Positions 18,798 through 27,642 of a DNA stretch of 64,000 nucleotides are shown here, one piece after another. Below the pieces are notes generated by a model. It had not been told where the DNA came from and searched no databases. It worked only from the letters and a program-made list of their open reading frames with translations. The number at the start of each line of letters is the position of its first letter. The stretch's first letter is position 1. Source of the stretch: Planctomycetaceae bacterium (lineage in GTDB: Bacteria; Planctomycetota; Planctomycetia; Planctomycetales; Planctomycetaceae); NCBI GenBank assembly GCA_021732995.1, contig JAKFWA010000074.1, positions 1-64,000 on the forward strand. The letters run 5' to 3'. The position numbers and the translations under genes are program-made.

Positions 18798-18992
18798 GAA
18801 CTGTTTCCGAAAACAACACAAGGAATGCGCAGTTTGTCTTCTAAGAAACATAGATCACGGTGAGGGACCTCGACGGAGCAAATCCCTACCAACTGCCAAC
18901 ACAGCGTCTCAATTCGTCCGGCATAATCGGCACATGTTGAATTTCGTCAACACGAGGAGCGCTGCGGCTTGAGCAAACCACGCGGTGCGCAA

Positions 18993-19061
18993 GGGAGGGC
19001 GAGGCTCCTGCCGAGCCGTTTCAAGGAGCGCGACGCGGCTCGGCAGGAGCCTCGCCCTCCC
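18993..19061. repeat. REP-like intergenic long perfect hairpin
   Basis: A perfect 26-bp inverted repeat (18993-19018 with 19036-19061) around a 17-base loop; each arm holds GGGAGGGCGAGGCTCCTGCC or its complement. It lies in the gap between the divergently placed 5' end of the TadG-like gene and the 3' end of the YXWGXW gene, both on the minus strand, and has no T-run after it, so it is not an ordinary terminator. The length and GC-richness fit a repetitive extragenic palindrome or a small non-autonomous mobile element. Only one copy is in this window. Confidence 0.75.
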
Positions 19062-19090
19062 GTCCGTATGAGTCGTGCGAAGTCTAGGTT

Positions 19091-19131
19091 GTGAAAAAAA
19101 AGAAAGGCCTGAGCTTATTCAGCTCAGGCCT
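19091..19131 (-). terminator. Rho-independent terminator of the YXWGXW gene
   Basis: A perfect 11-bp inverted repeat AGGCCTGAGCT/AGCTCAGGCCT (19105-19115 with 19121-19131) with a 5-base loop, followed on the minus strand by TTTCTTTTTTTTCAC. It begins about 30 bases after the stop of the minus-strand gene at 19164-21260. Confidence 0.92.
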
Positions 19132-19163
19132 CCCTGCTTCACACTTCACACGGGAAACGAACC

Positions 19164-21260
19164 TCAGTTTTTGTTCTTACCCGGCACCTTCTGCGGTTGC
19201 AGCTTGGGCTGCGGGGCAGGTTGTGGTTTCGGCTGCGGTTGAGGTTGTACCTTCGGAGCCGCTGGCACAACCGGCTGAGGTCGTGGTTGAGGCTGAGGTT
19301 GAACCTTCGGTGCAGCCGGGATCACTGGTTGCGGTCGCGGCTGTGGTTGTGGTTGAGGCTGAACCTTCGGTGCAGCCGGGATCACCGGTTGCGGTCGCGG
19401 CTGCGGTTGAGGCTGTACCTTAGGAGCCGCTGGAATCACTGGTTGAGGCTGTGGTTGCACCTTTGGTGGCTGCGGCACAACCGGATTCGGCACCACAGGC
19501 TTGGGTTGAGGAACCGTTGGTTGAACCTGAGGTTGTACCTTGGGTTGAGGAACCGTGGGCTGGACCTGAGGTTGCGGCACATTCGGCTGAACTTGCGGCT
19601 GCGGGTTCCTCGGAGCCTTCGTGATCGGATCGAGCTTCGGATTGAAGCCGCGATCTGGCCTTTGAGTGGGCGTCTGAGGTTGAACCTGCGGCTGATTGGG
19701 CTGAGCAGTCGTGTTTGGAATCACCGGCTTGCCAGCTTCAAACGGCTTGCTGGTCGCGCCTGGATTCACCAGCGGATTGTTGTCACGACCGCGACCACTC
19801 CCAGCCGGGTTAGGTCCGAAACGCTGAGCGTTCTCTTCCACCTTTTTGGCGGTGATGGGCGACTTCGGCAGCTTGACCGTCCTGGGTTCGGTCACTGCAG
19901 GAGTCGCTTTCACGTCCGGATTCGGATTCGGCTGTCCCGGAGTTGGCGTTACTGCCAGTTGGGGCCTGCCGGTCCGTTCCACTTCCACTCGCTGAGCCTG
20001 CATTTTCTGCAGGTCCCTCGAGTGCGAGCGGAAGAAGTCGCGACGATCGTTGGACACATTCTGCAACTGGAGACTGTTCGGGTTCCGATCCCTGTCCCGG
20101 TTCGATGACATCCTCTGTAACGTCGTGGCCAGCACTGCTCCGCCAAGTGCTCCACCACCGGCTGCCAGACCGATATCCGTTCCGGTAAAGCGCCGGCCCG
20201 GACGGTCATTGACGTTATCGTCGTTATCAAAGCGGTCGAAATCGCGCCGCAGGTTACGGTCCCAGTCACGATCATTGCGATGTTGCCAGTGACTGTGGGA
20301 ATAAATGGGATCGTAGCCACGACGGGTCGAGTTAAACGCGAACCAGGGCGTGAAACCTCGATTGCGATACCCACCACCGTAGTAGTCACCGTAGTAGTAG
20401 CGGTTGTAGCCGCTATTGATGAACAGGTGCGTTCCGAAGACCCCCGTGTTGATCACGACAGATGGCGTGTAGCTCCAGTTGAACGGGCCACGTCGCACTG
20501 GATAGATCGGGGCAAACATCAGACCGCGGTTGTAGACGGGATAATCCCAGTAGCCGCGGACGAAGATGTAGCCGCTGGGCGTCCAGTTGTAGCATGGTGG
20601 CACCCACATCCAGCCGGGCTGAGCGTCCAGCCAATAACCTGGACGCCAGGCGTATTGATCCTGACGCCAAACCCAGGCTCCGGGCACCCACGTTTGATTG
20701 TCCTGAGGCGCCACTCCAATGGGACCTTCATCGCGCGGTTCTGGTGGAGGCGGCAAGTAGACGATGTCGTCATCGCTGTCCTTCTTCCAGAAGCCCGCAA
20801 CCCACTGGTAGTTACCGGCCTTATCGTCAAACCAGTAACCGGGGACCCATTCCAGATCTGGTGGAATCGCACGCCAGATACCTGTGATCCAGATGAAACG
20901 GTCACGCTCGTCATCCCAGTTCCAGTAGCCGGGAATCCAGGTGACGTTGTCGCCGACCGGTCGCGAGACTGGTGGCTGCTCGTCAATAGGAGCCGGTGGT
21001 GCTTCGGGAACCTTCTGACCCGGCTTCGGATTGAAAATCACCGGAGTCGCGAAAGCCTCGTGGACGGGGCCACGTGTCATGACTTCGATTTCTTCGTCCG
21101 GAACTGGCGGAGGCACCTCGCCCCGTGGCGCATTGTCCGGATCGAAGCTCGGTGGGGGTGGAGCATCTTGAGCTCCCGCCTGTCGCAGAATTCCGGACTC
21201 ATAGGCGCAAATTGATGCTCCCAGCAGCGCGACGCTCAGTATCGATGCCGTAAGTTTCAT
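19164..21260 (-). CDS. Exported YXWGXW-repeat protein with Pro/Gln-rich repetitive tail
   Basis: A 698-residue exported protein: signal peptide 1-30, then a Pro-rich segment, then from about residue 105 to 260 a series of tryptophan-rich repeats of the YXWGXW type (for example WIPGYWNWDD, WVPGYWFDDK, WVPGAWVWRQ), which are typical of planctomycete envelope proteins. A Tyr/Gly/Arg/Asp-rich stretch follows, with a short hydrophobic Gly/Ala segment near residue 365. The last 200 residues are low-complexity Pro/Gln/Val/Lys repeats (PQPQPRPQPVIPAAPKVQ units) and the protein ends in a Lys-rich tail. A structural role in the cell envelope is likely, but it has not been shown. It ends at a strong terminator and forms a single-gene unit. 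Confidence 0.85.
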   Translation of the reverse strand: MKLTASILSVALLGASICAYESGILRQAGAQDAPPPPSFDPDNAPRGEVPPPVPDEEIEVMTRGPVHEAFATPVIFNPKPGQKVPEAPPAPIDEQPPVSRPVGDNVTWIPGYWNWDDERDRFIWITGIWRAIPPDLEWVPGYWFDDKAGNYQWVAGFWKKDSDDDIVYLPPPPEPRDEGPIGVAPQDNQTWVPGAWVWRQDQYAWRPGYWLDAQPGWMWVPPCYNWTPSGYIFVRGYWDYPVYNRGLMFAPIYPVRRGPFNWSYTPSVVINTGVFGTHLFINSGYNRYYYGDYYGGGYRNRGFTPWFAFNSTRRGYDPIYSHSHWQHRNDRDWDRNLRRDFDRFDNDDNVNDRPGRRFTGTDIGLAAGGGALGGAVLATTLQRMSSNRDRDRNPNSLQLQNVSNDRRDFFRSHSRDLQKMQAQRVEVERTGRPQLAVTPTPGQPNPNPDVKATPAVTEPRTVKLPKSPITAKKVEENAQRFGPNPAGSGRGRDNNPLVNPGATSKPFEAGKPVIPNTTAQPNQPQVQPQTPTQRPDRGFNPKLDPITKAPRNPQPQVQPNVPQPQVQPTVPQPKVQPQVQPTVPQPKPVVPNPVVPQPPKVQPQPQPVIPAAPKVQPQPQPRPQPVIPAAPKVQPQPQPQPRPQPVIPAAPKVQPQPQPRPQPVVPAAPKVQPQPQPKPQPAPQPKLQPQKVPGKNKN
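19201..19600 (-). repeat. Imperfect tandem repeats encoding the Pro/Gln-rich tail
   Basis: Within the YXWGXW gene, units of about 60 bases recur almost unchanged, for example GAACCTTCGGTGCAGCCGGG at 19301-19320 and again at 19361-19380. The near-identity at DNA level suggests recent unit duplication, so the repeat number may differ between strains. Confidence 0.8.
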
Positions 21261-21481
21261 AACGGTCCTCCTCGTAAGGCGTCATGCCGTAGATAGTTTC
21301 AGTGCAATGGCAGAGTCAGCAACTTCCCTGTGGGTGGCAGCAGATAAGCAATTGCAGTGCCGAAGAAAACGGGCCATCGCAGAGGATGTTTCAGCGTGTC
21401 AATATGATGGCAGGTGTATCCAATCCAGCGACAACAATCTGGGGTTAAGCCGTCAGATTCCGCCTTGGACTCTGCCGATCA

Positions 21482-21528
21482 AAGGGAAAAAGGAAAGAGC
21501 CCGGCCAATCATTGGTCGGGCTCTTTCC
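21482..21528 (-). terminator. Rho-independent terminator of the sigma factor gene
   Basis: A perfect 12-bp inverted repeat GGAAAGAGCCCG/CGGGCTCTTTCC (21492-21503 with 21517-21528), followed on the minus strand by a TTTTTCCCTTT tract. It lies about 40 bases past the sigma factor stop. The remaining bases between it and the YXWGXW start (21261-21481) hold no feature I can support. Confidence 0.9.
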
Positions 21529-21565
21529 ACAGGGGATGATTCGTTGGTCGGAATCTGAGCGATCG

Positions 21566-22405
21566 TTATTCGCCGCAGAGTCCGCGGTTCAGCTTGTTTA
21601 AGGCATCACACTCAATTTGACGAACTCGTTCACGAGTCAGTCCGAGCGCTTCACCGATTTCCTTCAACGTCTTGGGCTCTGAGTCGTCCAGCCCGAAACG
21701 CAATCGCAAGATCATGGCCTCGCGCTCGTCCATCGTTTCGAGCATCTTCATCACGTGAGTGAGGTTATCGGTATCGAGCAACTCGTTGTCGGGACCTTTC
21801 TGGCGTTCGTCGGCGACAACTTCACCCAGAGTCCAGTTGCTTTCCGGTTGCTCCGTCTGAGGAGTCGAGTTGTAGAGCTGGATCGCCTTCTTCACGATTC
21901 GCAGCTTCTTCTTCGGCAGACCGAGTTCCGCGGCCACCTCTTCCGGAGTCGGCGTGCGATCAAGTGATTCGGTCAGCTTCGCGGTCGCTCGACGCCACTT
22001 GGTGAGCAGTTCCACCATGTACGCCGGAATGCGAATGGTCTTGGCCGAGTTCACCAGTGCTCGCTTGATGGACTGCTTGATCCAGTAGCTCGCATACGTG
22101 CTGAAGCGCGTATTCATCGTGGGATCGAAGCCTTCCACGGCTCGCAACAGACCGAGGTTGCCTTCCTCGATCAGGTCTTGCAGGGGAAGTCCCTTGCCGG
22201 TGTAGGCTCGGGCAATGTTCACAACCAGTCTCAGATTCGCTCGTACCATGCGGTCACGAGCAGCTCCGTCTCCCCCGGAGATGCGGTAAGAGAGTTCTTT
22301 CTCCTCTTCCGCAGTCAGGAGTGCTGTCTCATTGATTTCACGCAGGTAGGTCTCCAACGGGTTTTGAACTCGGGATCCGCTACGGCGTCGCGTGGTAGTT
22401 TCCAT
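21566..22405 (-). CDS. RNA polymerase sigma factor, sigma-70 family (RpoD/group 2-like)
   Basis: Directs RNA polymerase to promoters. From the ATG at 22405, which has CAGGAAA at good spacing, the protein has 279 residues; the open frame continues upstream to 22483 but those residues are not sigma-like. Region 1.2 (NPLETYLREI near residue 15), region 2 (RANLRLVVNIA, the DLIEEGNLGLLRAVEGFD core-binding part, and the FSTYASYWIKQSI -10 recognition helix), region 3 (IRIPAYMVELL and the EEVAAELGL part) and region 4 with its helix-turn-helix (LKEIGEALGLTRERVRQIE) are all intact. The short N-terminus without region 1.1 suggests a group 2 or compact primary sigma rather than a full-length RpoD. It is a single-gene unit ending at a strong terminator. 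Confidence 0.92.
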   Translation of the reverse strand: METTTRRRSGSRVQNPLETYLREINETALLTAEEEKELSYRISGGDGAARDRMVRANLRLVVNIARAYTGKGLPLQDLIEEGNLGLLRAVEGFDPTMNTRFSTYASYWIKQSIKRALVNSAKTIRIPAYMVELLTKWRRATAKLTESLDRTPTPEEVAAELGLPKKKLRIVKKAIQLYNSTPQTEQPESNWTLGEVVADERQKGPDNELLDTDNLTHVMKMLETMDEREAMILRLRFGLDDSEPKTLKEIGEALGLTRERVRQIECDALNKLNRGLCGE

Positions 22406-23033
22406 AAATTTCCTGCTGATTCGTCTGGAGTCGCAATGATGGTGCGAAGCGACCAAGGGCGCTTCCGATACGTTGCCATCCAAGAGTTGGCGATCCGCTC
22501 CCGAACCAGAGTTCCATCAACAGAGGAAAAGGATCCGACAATGCCTGCGGTAACGACTTTGCGTCCTATGCAACCGCGCTATCTGGTCGAATCCGTCAAA
22601 CTGCTCTCTCAGTGAATCATCTGTTGTGCAACTCAGTTTCTCGCTCCGAGCCAGCCTGAGACGTTGTCGCTCCTGTATTTCACAAGAGCACCCGATTCCT
22701 GGCTGTTAGCGGGAGACTTTGGGTAAGTCCGCGAGGATTTATCGGCGGACACTCGTGCTTTGCTAAATTGGAATGGCAAGTGAAATCGCACCGATCACGA
22801 AGAGTTTCCGGGTAGCGCAATTGTGCCGACCGTTCTGTCTGCATCCGCGGGTATTCCACGCTGGCGGCAATCTCCAGTTGAAGGTGAGTTGACACGCTCC
22901 ATCGAAGGGATGTTCCCGATTGGATCTTCGTGTTTCGGACACCGTCTCTTGGTGCAGGCATTCGTAGACTGTGGCCTCTGTGGTCCTCAGAATCAGCGTC
23001 TGACTCGAGGCAACTTGACGACTGAGCACCGAC
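22406..23033. other. Intergenic region between the sigma factor and a small unknown gene
   Basis: A divergent intergenic stretch of about 630 bases that must hold the promoters of the sigma gene (minus) and the small plus-strand gene. I see no RNA gene, strong hairpin or convincing coding frame; the minus-strand frames here lack protein-like composition. Confidence 0.5.
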
Positions 23034-23345
23034 ATGTCCGACGCCGGCAAACCTCCTGAACTGCAGACGCCGATGGTCCTCAAGGACCTTGCGGAGGACC
23101 TGCGGCTGTACCTGCCGTACCCACAGAACTGGGAAGTGCACATTCAGGACAACGGGCCGCGCGAGTACTGCCACCACAAGACTCCGGGGCAGGACTACTT
23201 TCATTTGCTACTGCCCGGAGAGATCTATGTACAGTTCGGCACAGCCAAGCTCTGTCTGAACTGTGCGTACCGTTTTGGACATCTCACCGATGATCGCCTG
23301 CACTGGCAGAACGGTGTCCGGCGACAACGCGATCCGCTCGTCTGA
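23034..23345 (+). CDS. Small conserved-looking protein of unknown function
   Basis: A 103-residue cytoplasmic protein with a protein-like composition: an amphipathic N-terminal helix (VLKDLAEDLRLYLPYPQNWE), beta-like central strands (YFHLLLPGEIYVQFG) and a Cys pair LCLNC followed by a RFGHLTDDRLHW stretch. I recognise no family. The gene has its own ATG without a clear ribosome site and lies about 85 bases before the SIS-domain gene on the same strand, so it may share a transcript with it. The opposite-strand frame over this region (22680-23204) looks like a shadow. The Cys pair and His residues could bind a metal, but this is only a guess. Confidence 0.6.
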   Translation: MSDAGKPPELQTPMVLKDLAEDLRLYLPYPQNWEVHIQDNGPREYCHHKTPGQDYFHLLLPGEIYVQFGTAKLCLNCAYRFGHLTDDRLHWQNGVRRQRDPLV

Positions 23346-23431
23346 TGCCGCCCGGTTTGAGCGACCGACGCGACGCGTTAATTTAGAGTCGCCCTGCGCT
23401 TTGTCTTCGTCGTCCTTTGAAAGCGTCGTTC

Positions 23432-24451
23432 ATGAATCTCACCGATGACCGTTATCGCCAGTTCTCTCTGACACGCGAGATGCTGGAAACGCCCCGCATT
23501 ATCAGCAGCTTTGACGCGTCCACTTCCAAGTCCGTGGCCAGTGATATCGCTGCAGCCGGTCGCTTGCTGCTGACGGGTGAAGGTTCCAGCCGTCTTTTCC
23601 CGGCCAAGAGTTCCATTGCTCACGCCCGCCGCAACGGCTGGCCGCTGGTGCTGCACACCGACGCCGGACGTCAGTCTTCCGAATACGACCTCAGTGGCTG
23701 GGCCGTCTTCGCGGCCTCGAACTCGGGCAAGACTGCGGAAGTCATTCGCCTTTACCAGAAGCTGCGCGAACAACGGCACAGCCTGCGGTTCAGTTTGAGC
23801 GCGACACCGAACTCAAAACTCCAGGAACTGGCGAATCAGGGTTTCGTGCTGACCTGCGGCAAGGAAGAAGCTGTCGCCGCAACGAAGAGCGTGGTGGAAC
23901 AGGCTCTCTTCTATCGCTCGCTGCTCGAACACATTTCGGGGCAGTCAACATTGGCCGGTCGGCTGGCTCAACTCGGCCAGCATGTCGAAGCCGCGCTGAC
24001 AACGCCGTTCGACCAGACTCTGGTTCAGCGAATTGCGCGAGCCGGAACCATCTATTGGGCCGGACGCAACGACGGCGTTGCTGAAGAGCTCGCCCTGAAG
24101 ACCAATGAGATCACCCGCAAGAAATCCGACTTCCTCGAAGGCACCTATGCCGTGCACGGCATCGAAGAGGTCATGAACCCCGAGGACGTGCTGCTGTGGG
24201 TTGATCCTTACGAAGAGTCAGAAGCGAAGTTCCAGGAATGCCTTGGCAAGGGCGTCGGCATGCAGATCATCGCGATCTCATCACGGCCAACCATGTTCCC
24301 GACCGTCACGATTCCGGACGGGGGCGATCTCGGTTGCTTCGTGCAACTCGCCGCCGGCTGGAACGTGTTGATCGAGGTCGGGCTCTCGCTCGGCATCAAC
24401 CTCGACAAGCCGCAACGAGCCCGCAAGGTTGGTAACGAGTTCACGCCATGA
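23432..24451 (+). CDS. SIS-domain sugar isomerase (GlmS/AgaS-like)
   Basis: A 339-residue protein with two sugar-isomerase (SIS) domains and no glutaminase domain, so it resembles the isomerase half of GlmS or AgaS-type aminosugar deaminase/isomerases. Visible motifs are TGEGSSR near residue 48 and ASNSGKTAEV near 97 (phosphosugar-binding Ser/Thr), and EAVAATKSVVEQ near 147. The C-terminal SIS copy holds RKKSDFLEGTYAVHGIEE. The ATG at 23432 is preferred over an upstream TTG at 23417. Its stop overlaps the next start as ATGA, so translation of the Clp-N/ThiD2/ThiE gene is coupled to it. Substrate unknown; a phosphorylated aminosugar or ketose is typical for the family. Confidence 0.85.
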   Translation: MNLTDDRYRQFSLTREMLETPRIISSFDASTSKSVASDIAAAGRLLLTGEGSSRLFPAKSSIAHARRNGWPLVLHTDAGRQSSEYDLSGWAVFAASNSGKTAEVIRLYQKLREQRHSLRFSLSATPNSKLQELANQGFVLTCGKEEAVAATKSVVEQALFYRSLLEHISGQSTLAGRLAQLGQHVEAALTTPFDQTLVQRIARAGTIYWAGRNDGVAEELALKTNEITRKKSDFLEGTYAVHGIEEVMNPEDVLLWVDPYEESEAKFQECLGKGVGMQIIAISSRPTMFPTVTIPDGGDLGCFVQLAAGWNVLIEVGLSLGINLDKPQRARKVGNEFTP

Positions 24452-26079
24452 GGGAGCAGAGCTTCACTGAAGGTGCCCGCCGCGCGATCGATCTCGCCCA
24501 GCAACTGGCTCGCGATTGGGGCGATAAGGACGTGCAACCCGGACATCTGCTCTGGGCTCTGATGTCTGATGAGTCGCAGGCTTTCGAGCTGCTCAATCGA
24601 CATGGTCTGACCGTGACGACCGTCAGCACAAAGTCGATCGTGCACCGTGGCGAGATCCGGAACGAGCTGCCGGTTGATGACTCCACATCGACGGAAGAGA
24701 TCGTTGACCGGCTGTCGCGCGATATGCGTCAACTGTTTGGTCAGGAGAAAGCGGCGCCGTCGACGGGCGCAACGTCCGATGCCTGGCGTGAAGTTCTGCT
24801 GGTGGCGAAACAGCGAGCGCGCGGAGAAACCGGTCAGCCCGAAGTGGCGACCGAGCATCTGCTGGCCGCGCTGCTGGCTGTGCCTTCGATCGTGCAGCAG
24901 CGGCTCGCCCAGAACGGCTTGAGCGACAACTTTTTGCCACAGCGATCCGTGCAAGAGCGGCTCGCTGATCCCGTTGACGCACCGTTTGAAATCGCCTGGC
25001 GCGACCCACAGGAATCAGAGCGAACAGCGGCGTTCCGGATTCTCGACGCCGCCGCGAATCGGGCTCGCGAGGGCATTCGTGTCGTCGAAGACTTCGTGCG
25101 TTTCACGCTGGACGACGCCTTCCTGTCGCGGCAGCTCAAGGAACTCCGCCACTCGCTCAGCGGGGCGCTGCGCGGACTTAATGATGCCGCGTTGATCTCG
25201 TCGCGTGACACGGTGGGAGACGTCGGCACGACAATTCACACCGACAGCGAGATGTCGCGCGTCTCGTTGCTGGATGTCGCGCGGGCGAATCTAAAGCGTA
25301 TTGAGGAGGCAACGCGCACACTCGAAGAGTTTTCGAAGGTGGCCGTCGCGTTCGACCCGTCGGCAACGCATCTGCGAGACTTACCCGCGCGGTTGGGACA
25401 GGTGCGCTACAACCTCTACACGCTCGAAAAGGCGATCCTCACCTCAATCGACGGCCGCAGCCGACTGGAGGGGGCGTCGCTCTACATGCTGCTGACGCAA
25501 TCGCTCTGTCGGCTGGATTGGGAAACCGTCCTGCGACAGGCCATCGCGGGTGGCGTGCGGGTCGTCCAGATTCGCGAGAAGGAACTCAGCGATCGTGACC
25601 TGCTTACCCATGTCCGCCGCGTGCGAGCCATCACGGCAGAAACGAACGTGCTGCTAATCATGAACGACCGCCCGGACTTGGCAGTGCTCGCCGAAGCCGA
25701 TGGCGTTCACGTCGGTCAGGAAGAACTCAGCGTGCGTGACGCGCGACGCATTGTCGGGCCGAATCGGCTGGTGGGAGTGTCCACTCACAGCATCGAACAA
25801 GCCCGCCAGGCGGTTCTGGACGGGGCCAGCTATCTCGGCGTCGGCCCGACGTTTCAGTCCGGCACCAAGAACTTCAATGAGTTCGCCGGACTGGACTACG
25901 TGCGCGCCGTCTCGGCGGAAATCTCCTTGCCGTGGTTCGCGATTGGTGGCATCGACGCCACCAACGTGTCGCAGGTCGTCACTGCCGGAGCCAGCCGCGT
26001 GGCCGTGACCGGAGCAATTTGCCGCTCGGAAACCCCGCAAGCTGTTGCGGCAGAACTTGTGCAGCGTTTGGCTCAGTAA
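24448..26079 (+). CDS. thiE: Clp-N / ThiD2 / ThiE fusion: thiamine phosphate synthase with Clp-repeat N-terminus
   Basis: A 543-residue three-part protein. Residues 1-165 look like the Clp N-terminal (double Clp-repeat) domain: FTEGARRAIDLAQQLA, then VQPGHLLWALM, and a second copy with VLLVAKQRARG and VATEHLLAALLAVP. Residues about 190-335 match the ThiD2 type that often sits before ThiE (FRILDAAANRAREGIRVVED) and is known in other bacteria to phosphorylate the pyrimidine moiety. Residues about 343-543 are thiamine phosphate synthase: QIREKELSDRDL, IMNDRPDLA, DGVHVGQEEL, VGVSTHS, YLGVGPTFQSGTK, FAIGGID. ThiE joins the pyrimidine and thiazole phosphates. Thus one chain could carry two thiamine steps plus a Clp-type docking domain without any AAA+ ATPase. 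It overlaps the SIS gene by 4 bases. No TPP riboswitch is visible. Confidence 0.88.
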   Translation: MREQSFTEGARRAIDLAQQLARDWGDKDVQPGHLLWALMSDESQAFELLNRHGLTVTTVSTKSIVHRGEIRNELPVDDSTSTEEIVDRLSRDMRQLFGQEKAAPSTGATSDAWREVLLVAKQRARGETGQPEVATEHLLAALLAVPSIVQQRLAQNGLSDNFLPQRSVQERLADPVDAPFEIAWRDPQESERTAAFRILDAAANRAREGIRVVEDFVRFTLDDAFLSRQLKELRHSLSGALRGLNDAALISSRDTVGDVGTTIHTDSEMSRVSLLDVARANLKRIEEATRTLEEFSKVAVAFDPSATHLRDLPARLGQVRYNLYTLEKAILTSIDGRSRLEGASLYMLLTQSLCRLDWETVLRQAIAGGVRVVQIREKELSDRDLLTHVRRVRAITAETNVLLIMNDRPDLAVLAEADGVHVGQEELSVRDARRIVGPNRLVGVSTHSIEQARQAVLDGASYLGVGPTFQSGTKNFNEFAGLDYVRAVSAEISLPWFAIGGIDATNVSQVVTAGASRVAVTGAICRSETPQAVAAELVQRLAQ

Positions 26080-26175
26080 CATCGCCGCGTAGGCGCTGCT
26101 GAAACTTTTTGCCGCCCGGCGAGGTCTTGGTTAGGTTTTCGACCGAACAGCACCTCCCTCGCCTGTGACGATACC

Positions 26176-27465
26176 ATGCCGACTACTTTGCAAACTTCGG
26201 ATTCGTTAGCTGCCTATCGACCGGACGCTCATGGAGGCTGGTCGTCCGCCGATGCGGCTCATCTGCTGTGGCGGCTGGGTTTTGGGGCGTCAGCGAGGGA
26301 CGTTGCCGACGTGACCAAGCTGGGGCTGTCCGCCGCGTTGGACAAGTACATCCCCGCGAACGGGGCTCGCCCTGCAGAGTCTGCCGAGTTTCTGGCGACG
26401 GAGCCGGTCTTGCGCCGTGCGGCTCTGAGTTCGGGTGACGTCAACCAGTTGAAGGCCTGGTGGCTGTATCGCATGCGGTACTCGCAGCACCCGCTGGCCG
26501 AGAAACTGACGCTGTTCTGGCACAACCACTTTGCGACGTCGAACGGCAAGGTGCAGTCTGTCCGGCACATGCTGACGCAGCACGATCTCATCCGGCAGCA
26601 CGGCATGGGCAACTTCCGCGAGTTGCTGCACGGCATGTCGAAAGACGTCGCGATGCTGGTCTGGCTCGACAGCAACTCGAACCGCAAGCGGCATCCGAAC
26701 GAGAACTTCGCCCGCGAACTGATGGAACTCTTCAGCCTCGGTGTCGGCAACTACACCGAGCGAGATATCCAAGAAGCGGCCCGAGCGTTCAGCGGCTGGC
26801 ACGTGCGCGACGACGAATTCTGGTTCAACCGCCTGCAGCATGATGACGGCTCAAAAACCGTATTCGGCAAATCAGCCAACTTCGATGGCGGCGAAGTTGT
26901 GGACCTCTGTCTGGGGTTGCCTGCGTGTGCAAAATTCCTCGCGACAAAGCTGCTGCAAACCTTCGTGCGACCGCGTCCGTCAGTCGCTCTGGTCGATGCC
27001 TTCGCCGCTCGCATTCGGGAACGCAACTTCCAGATGACAGCCGCGCTGCGGGAACTCTTCGCCTCCGAAGCATTCTTTGCTGGAGAGTCGCGGCGCGCGA
27101 TCATCAAGAGCCCGCTGGAACTGGTGATGGGCACCCTCACGCTGCTGGGAGTCCGTCCACACTTCCAGAATTGCCTGGCTCCGTTAGCAGGACTCGGCCA
27201 GGACATCTTCGAACCGCCGACGGTGAAGGGCTGGGAAGGTGGAGCCTTGTGGATCAATTCGGCGTCGCTCATCGCCCGCATGAACTTCCTGACAGAACTC
27301 GTCTCTGGCGCCCGCTACGGTCGCGTTGAAGACGATGGCTTGCGAGCCCTCTTTGCTGACGCCGACCTCACCCGCGCCCTGCTGCAGCCAACGTCCGAGA
27401 GCGTCCCGCGCAACCGCGACGAACTCCTGATGACACTGCTCGAGCCCGAATTCCAGATGATCTGA
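26176..27465 (+). CDS. DUF1800 family protein
   Basis: A 429-residue protein of the DUF1800 family, abundant in planctomycetes and of unknown function. Recognisable parts are AAHLLWRLGFGASARDV near residue 25, YSQHPLAEKLTLFWHNHFAT near residue 100, LIRQHGMGNFRELLHGM, and RHPNENFARELMELFSLGVG near residue 175, all family hallmarks. No clear signal peptide is present. DUF1800 genes usually stand beside a DUF1501 gene and the two are thought to work together; here the downstream neighbour is a dehydrogenase and the nearest DUF1501 is 12 kb away. Possibly part of an extracellular polymer-handling system, but this is unproven. Confidence 0.92.
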   Translation: MPTTLQTSDSLAAYRPDAHGGWSSADAAHLLWRLGFGASARDVADVTKLGLSAALDKYIPANGARPAESAEFLATEPVLRRAALSSGDVNQLKAWWLYRMRYSQHPLAEKLTLFWHNHFATSNGKVQSVRHMLTQHDLIRQHGMGNFRELLHGMSKDVAMLVWLDSNSNRKRHPNENFARELMELFSLGVGNYTERDIQEAARAFSGWHVRDDEFWFNRLQHDDGSKTVFGKSANFDGGEVVDLCLGLPACAKFLATKLLQTFVRPRPSVALVDAFAARIRERNFQMTAALRELFASEAFFAGESRRAIIKSPLELVMGTLTLLGVRPHFQNCLAPLAGLGQDIFEPPTVKGWEGGALWINSASLIARMNFLTELVSGARYGRVEDDGLRALFADADLTRALLQPTSESVPRNRDELLMTLLEPEFQMI

Positions 27466-27642
27466 GGCAGGCGTCAGGATCACTGACCGGAGCACCCGCA
27501 CGGTCCCAAGCCTGAAGGCCCAAGCCCGCCGCAGTGGCGCCCCCTCGCTTTGAGTTCTGAGTGCCATGCGTCATCCTGCGCAGACGGCGTGCGATGGCTT
27601 CAACTCTGAAACTCCCCCTCTGTTTGAAAGCAAGGCGACCTC

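Noticed and set aside
19201..19600. Possible CRISPR-like array
   Set aside because: The repeats are contiguous, in frame, and encode the Pro/Gln-rich tail; there are no unique spacers.
22680..23204. Minus-strand frame overlapping the small gene at 23034-23345
   Set aside because: The plus-strand frame has more protein-like composition; the minus-strand one is rich in Arg, Ser and Val without structure.
23346..24447. TPP riboswitch controlling the thiamine fusion
   Set aside because: No THI-box-like conserved segments were seen upstream of the SIS gene or of the fusion gene.
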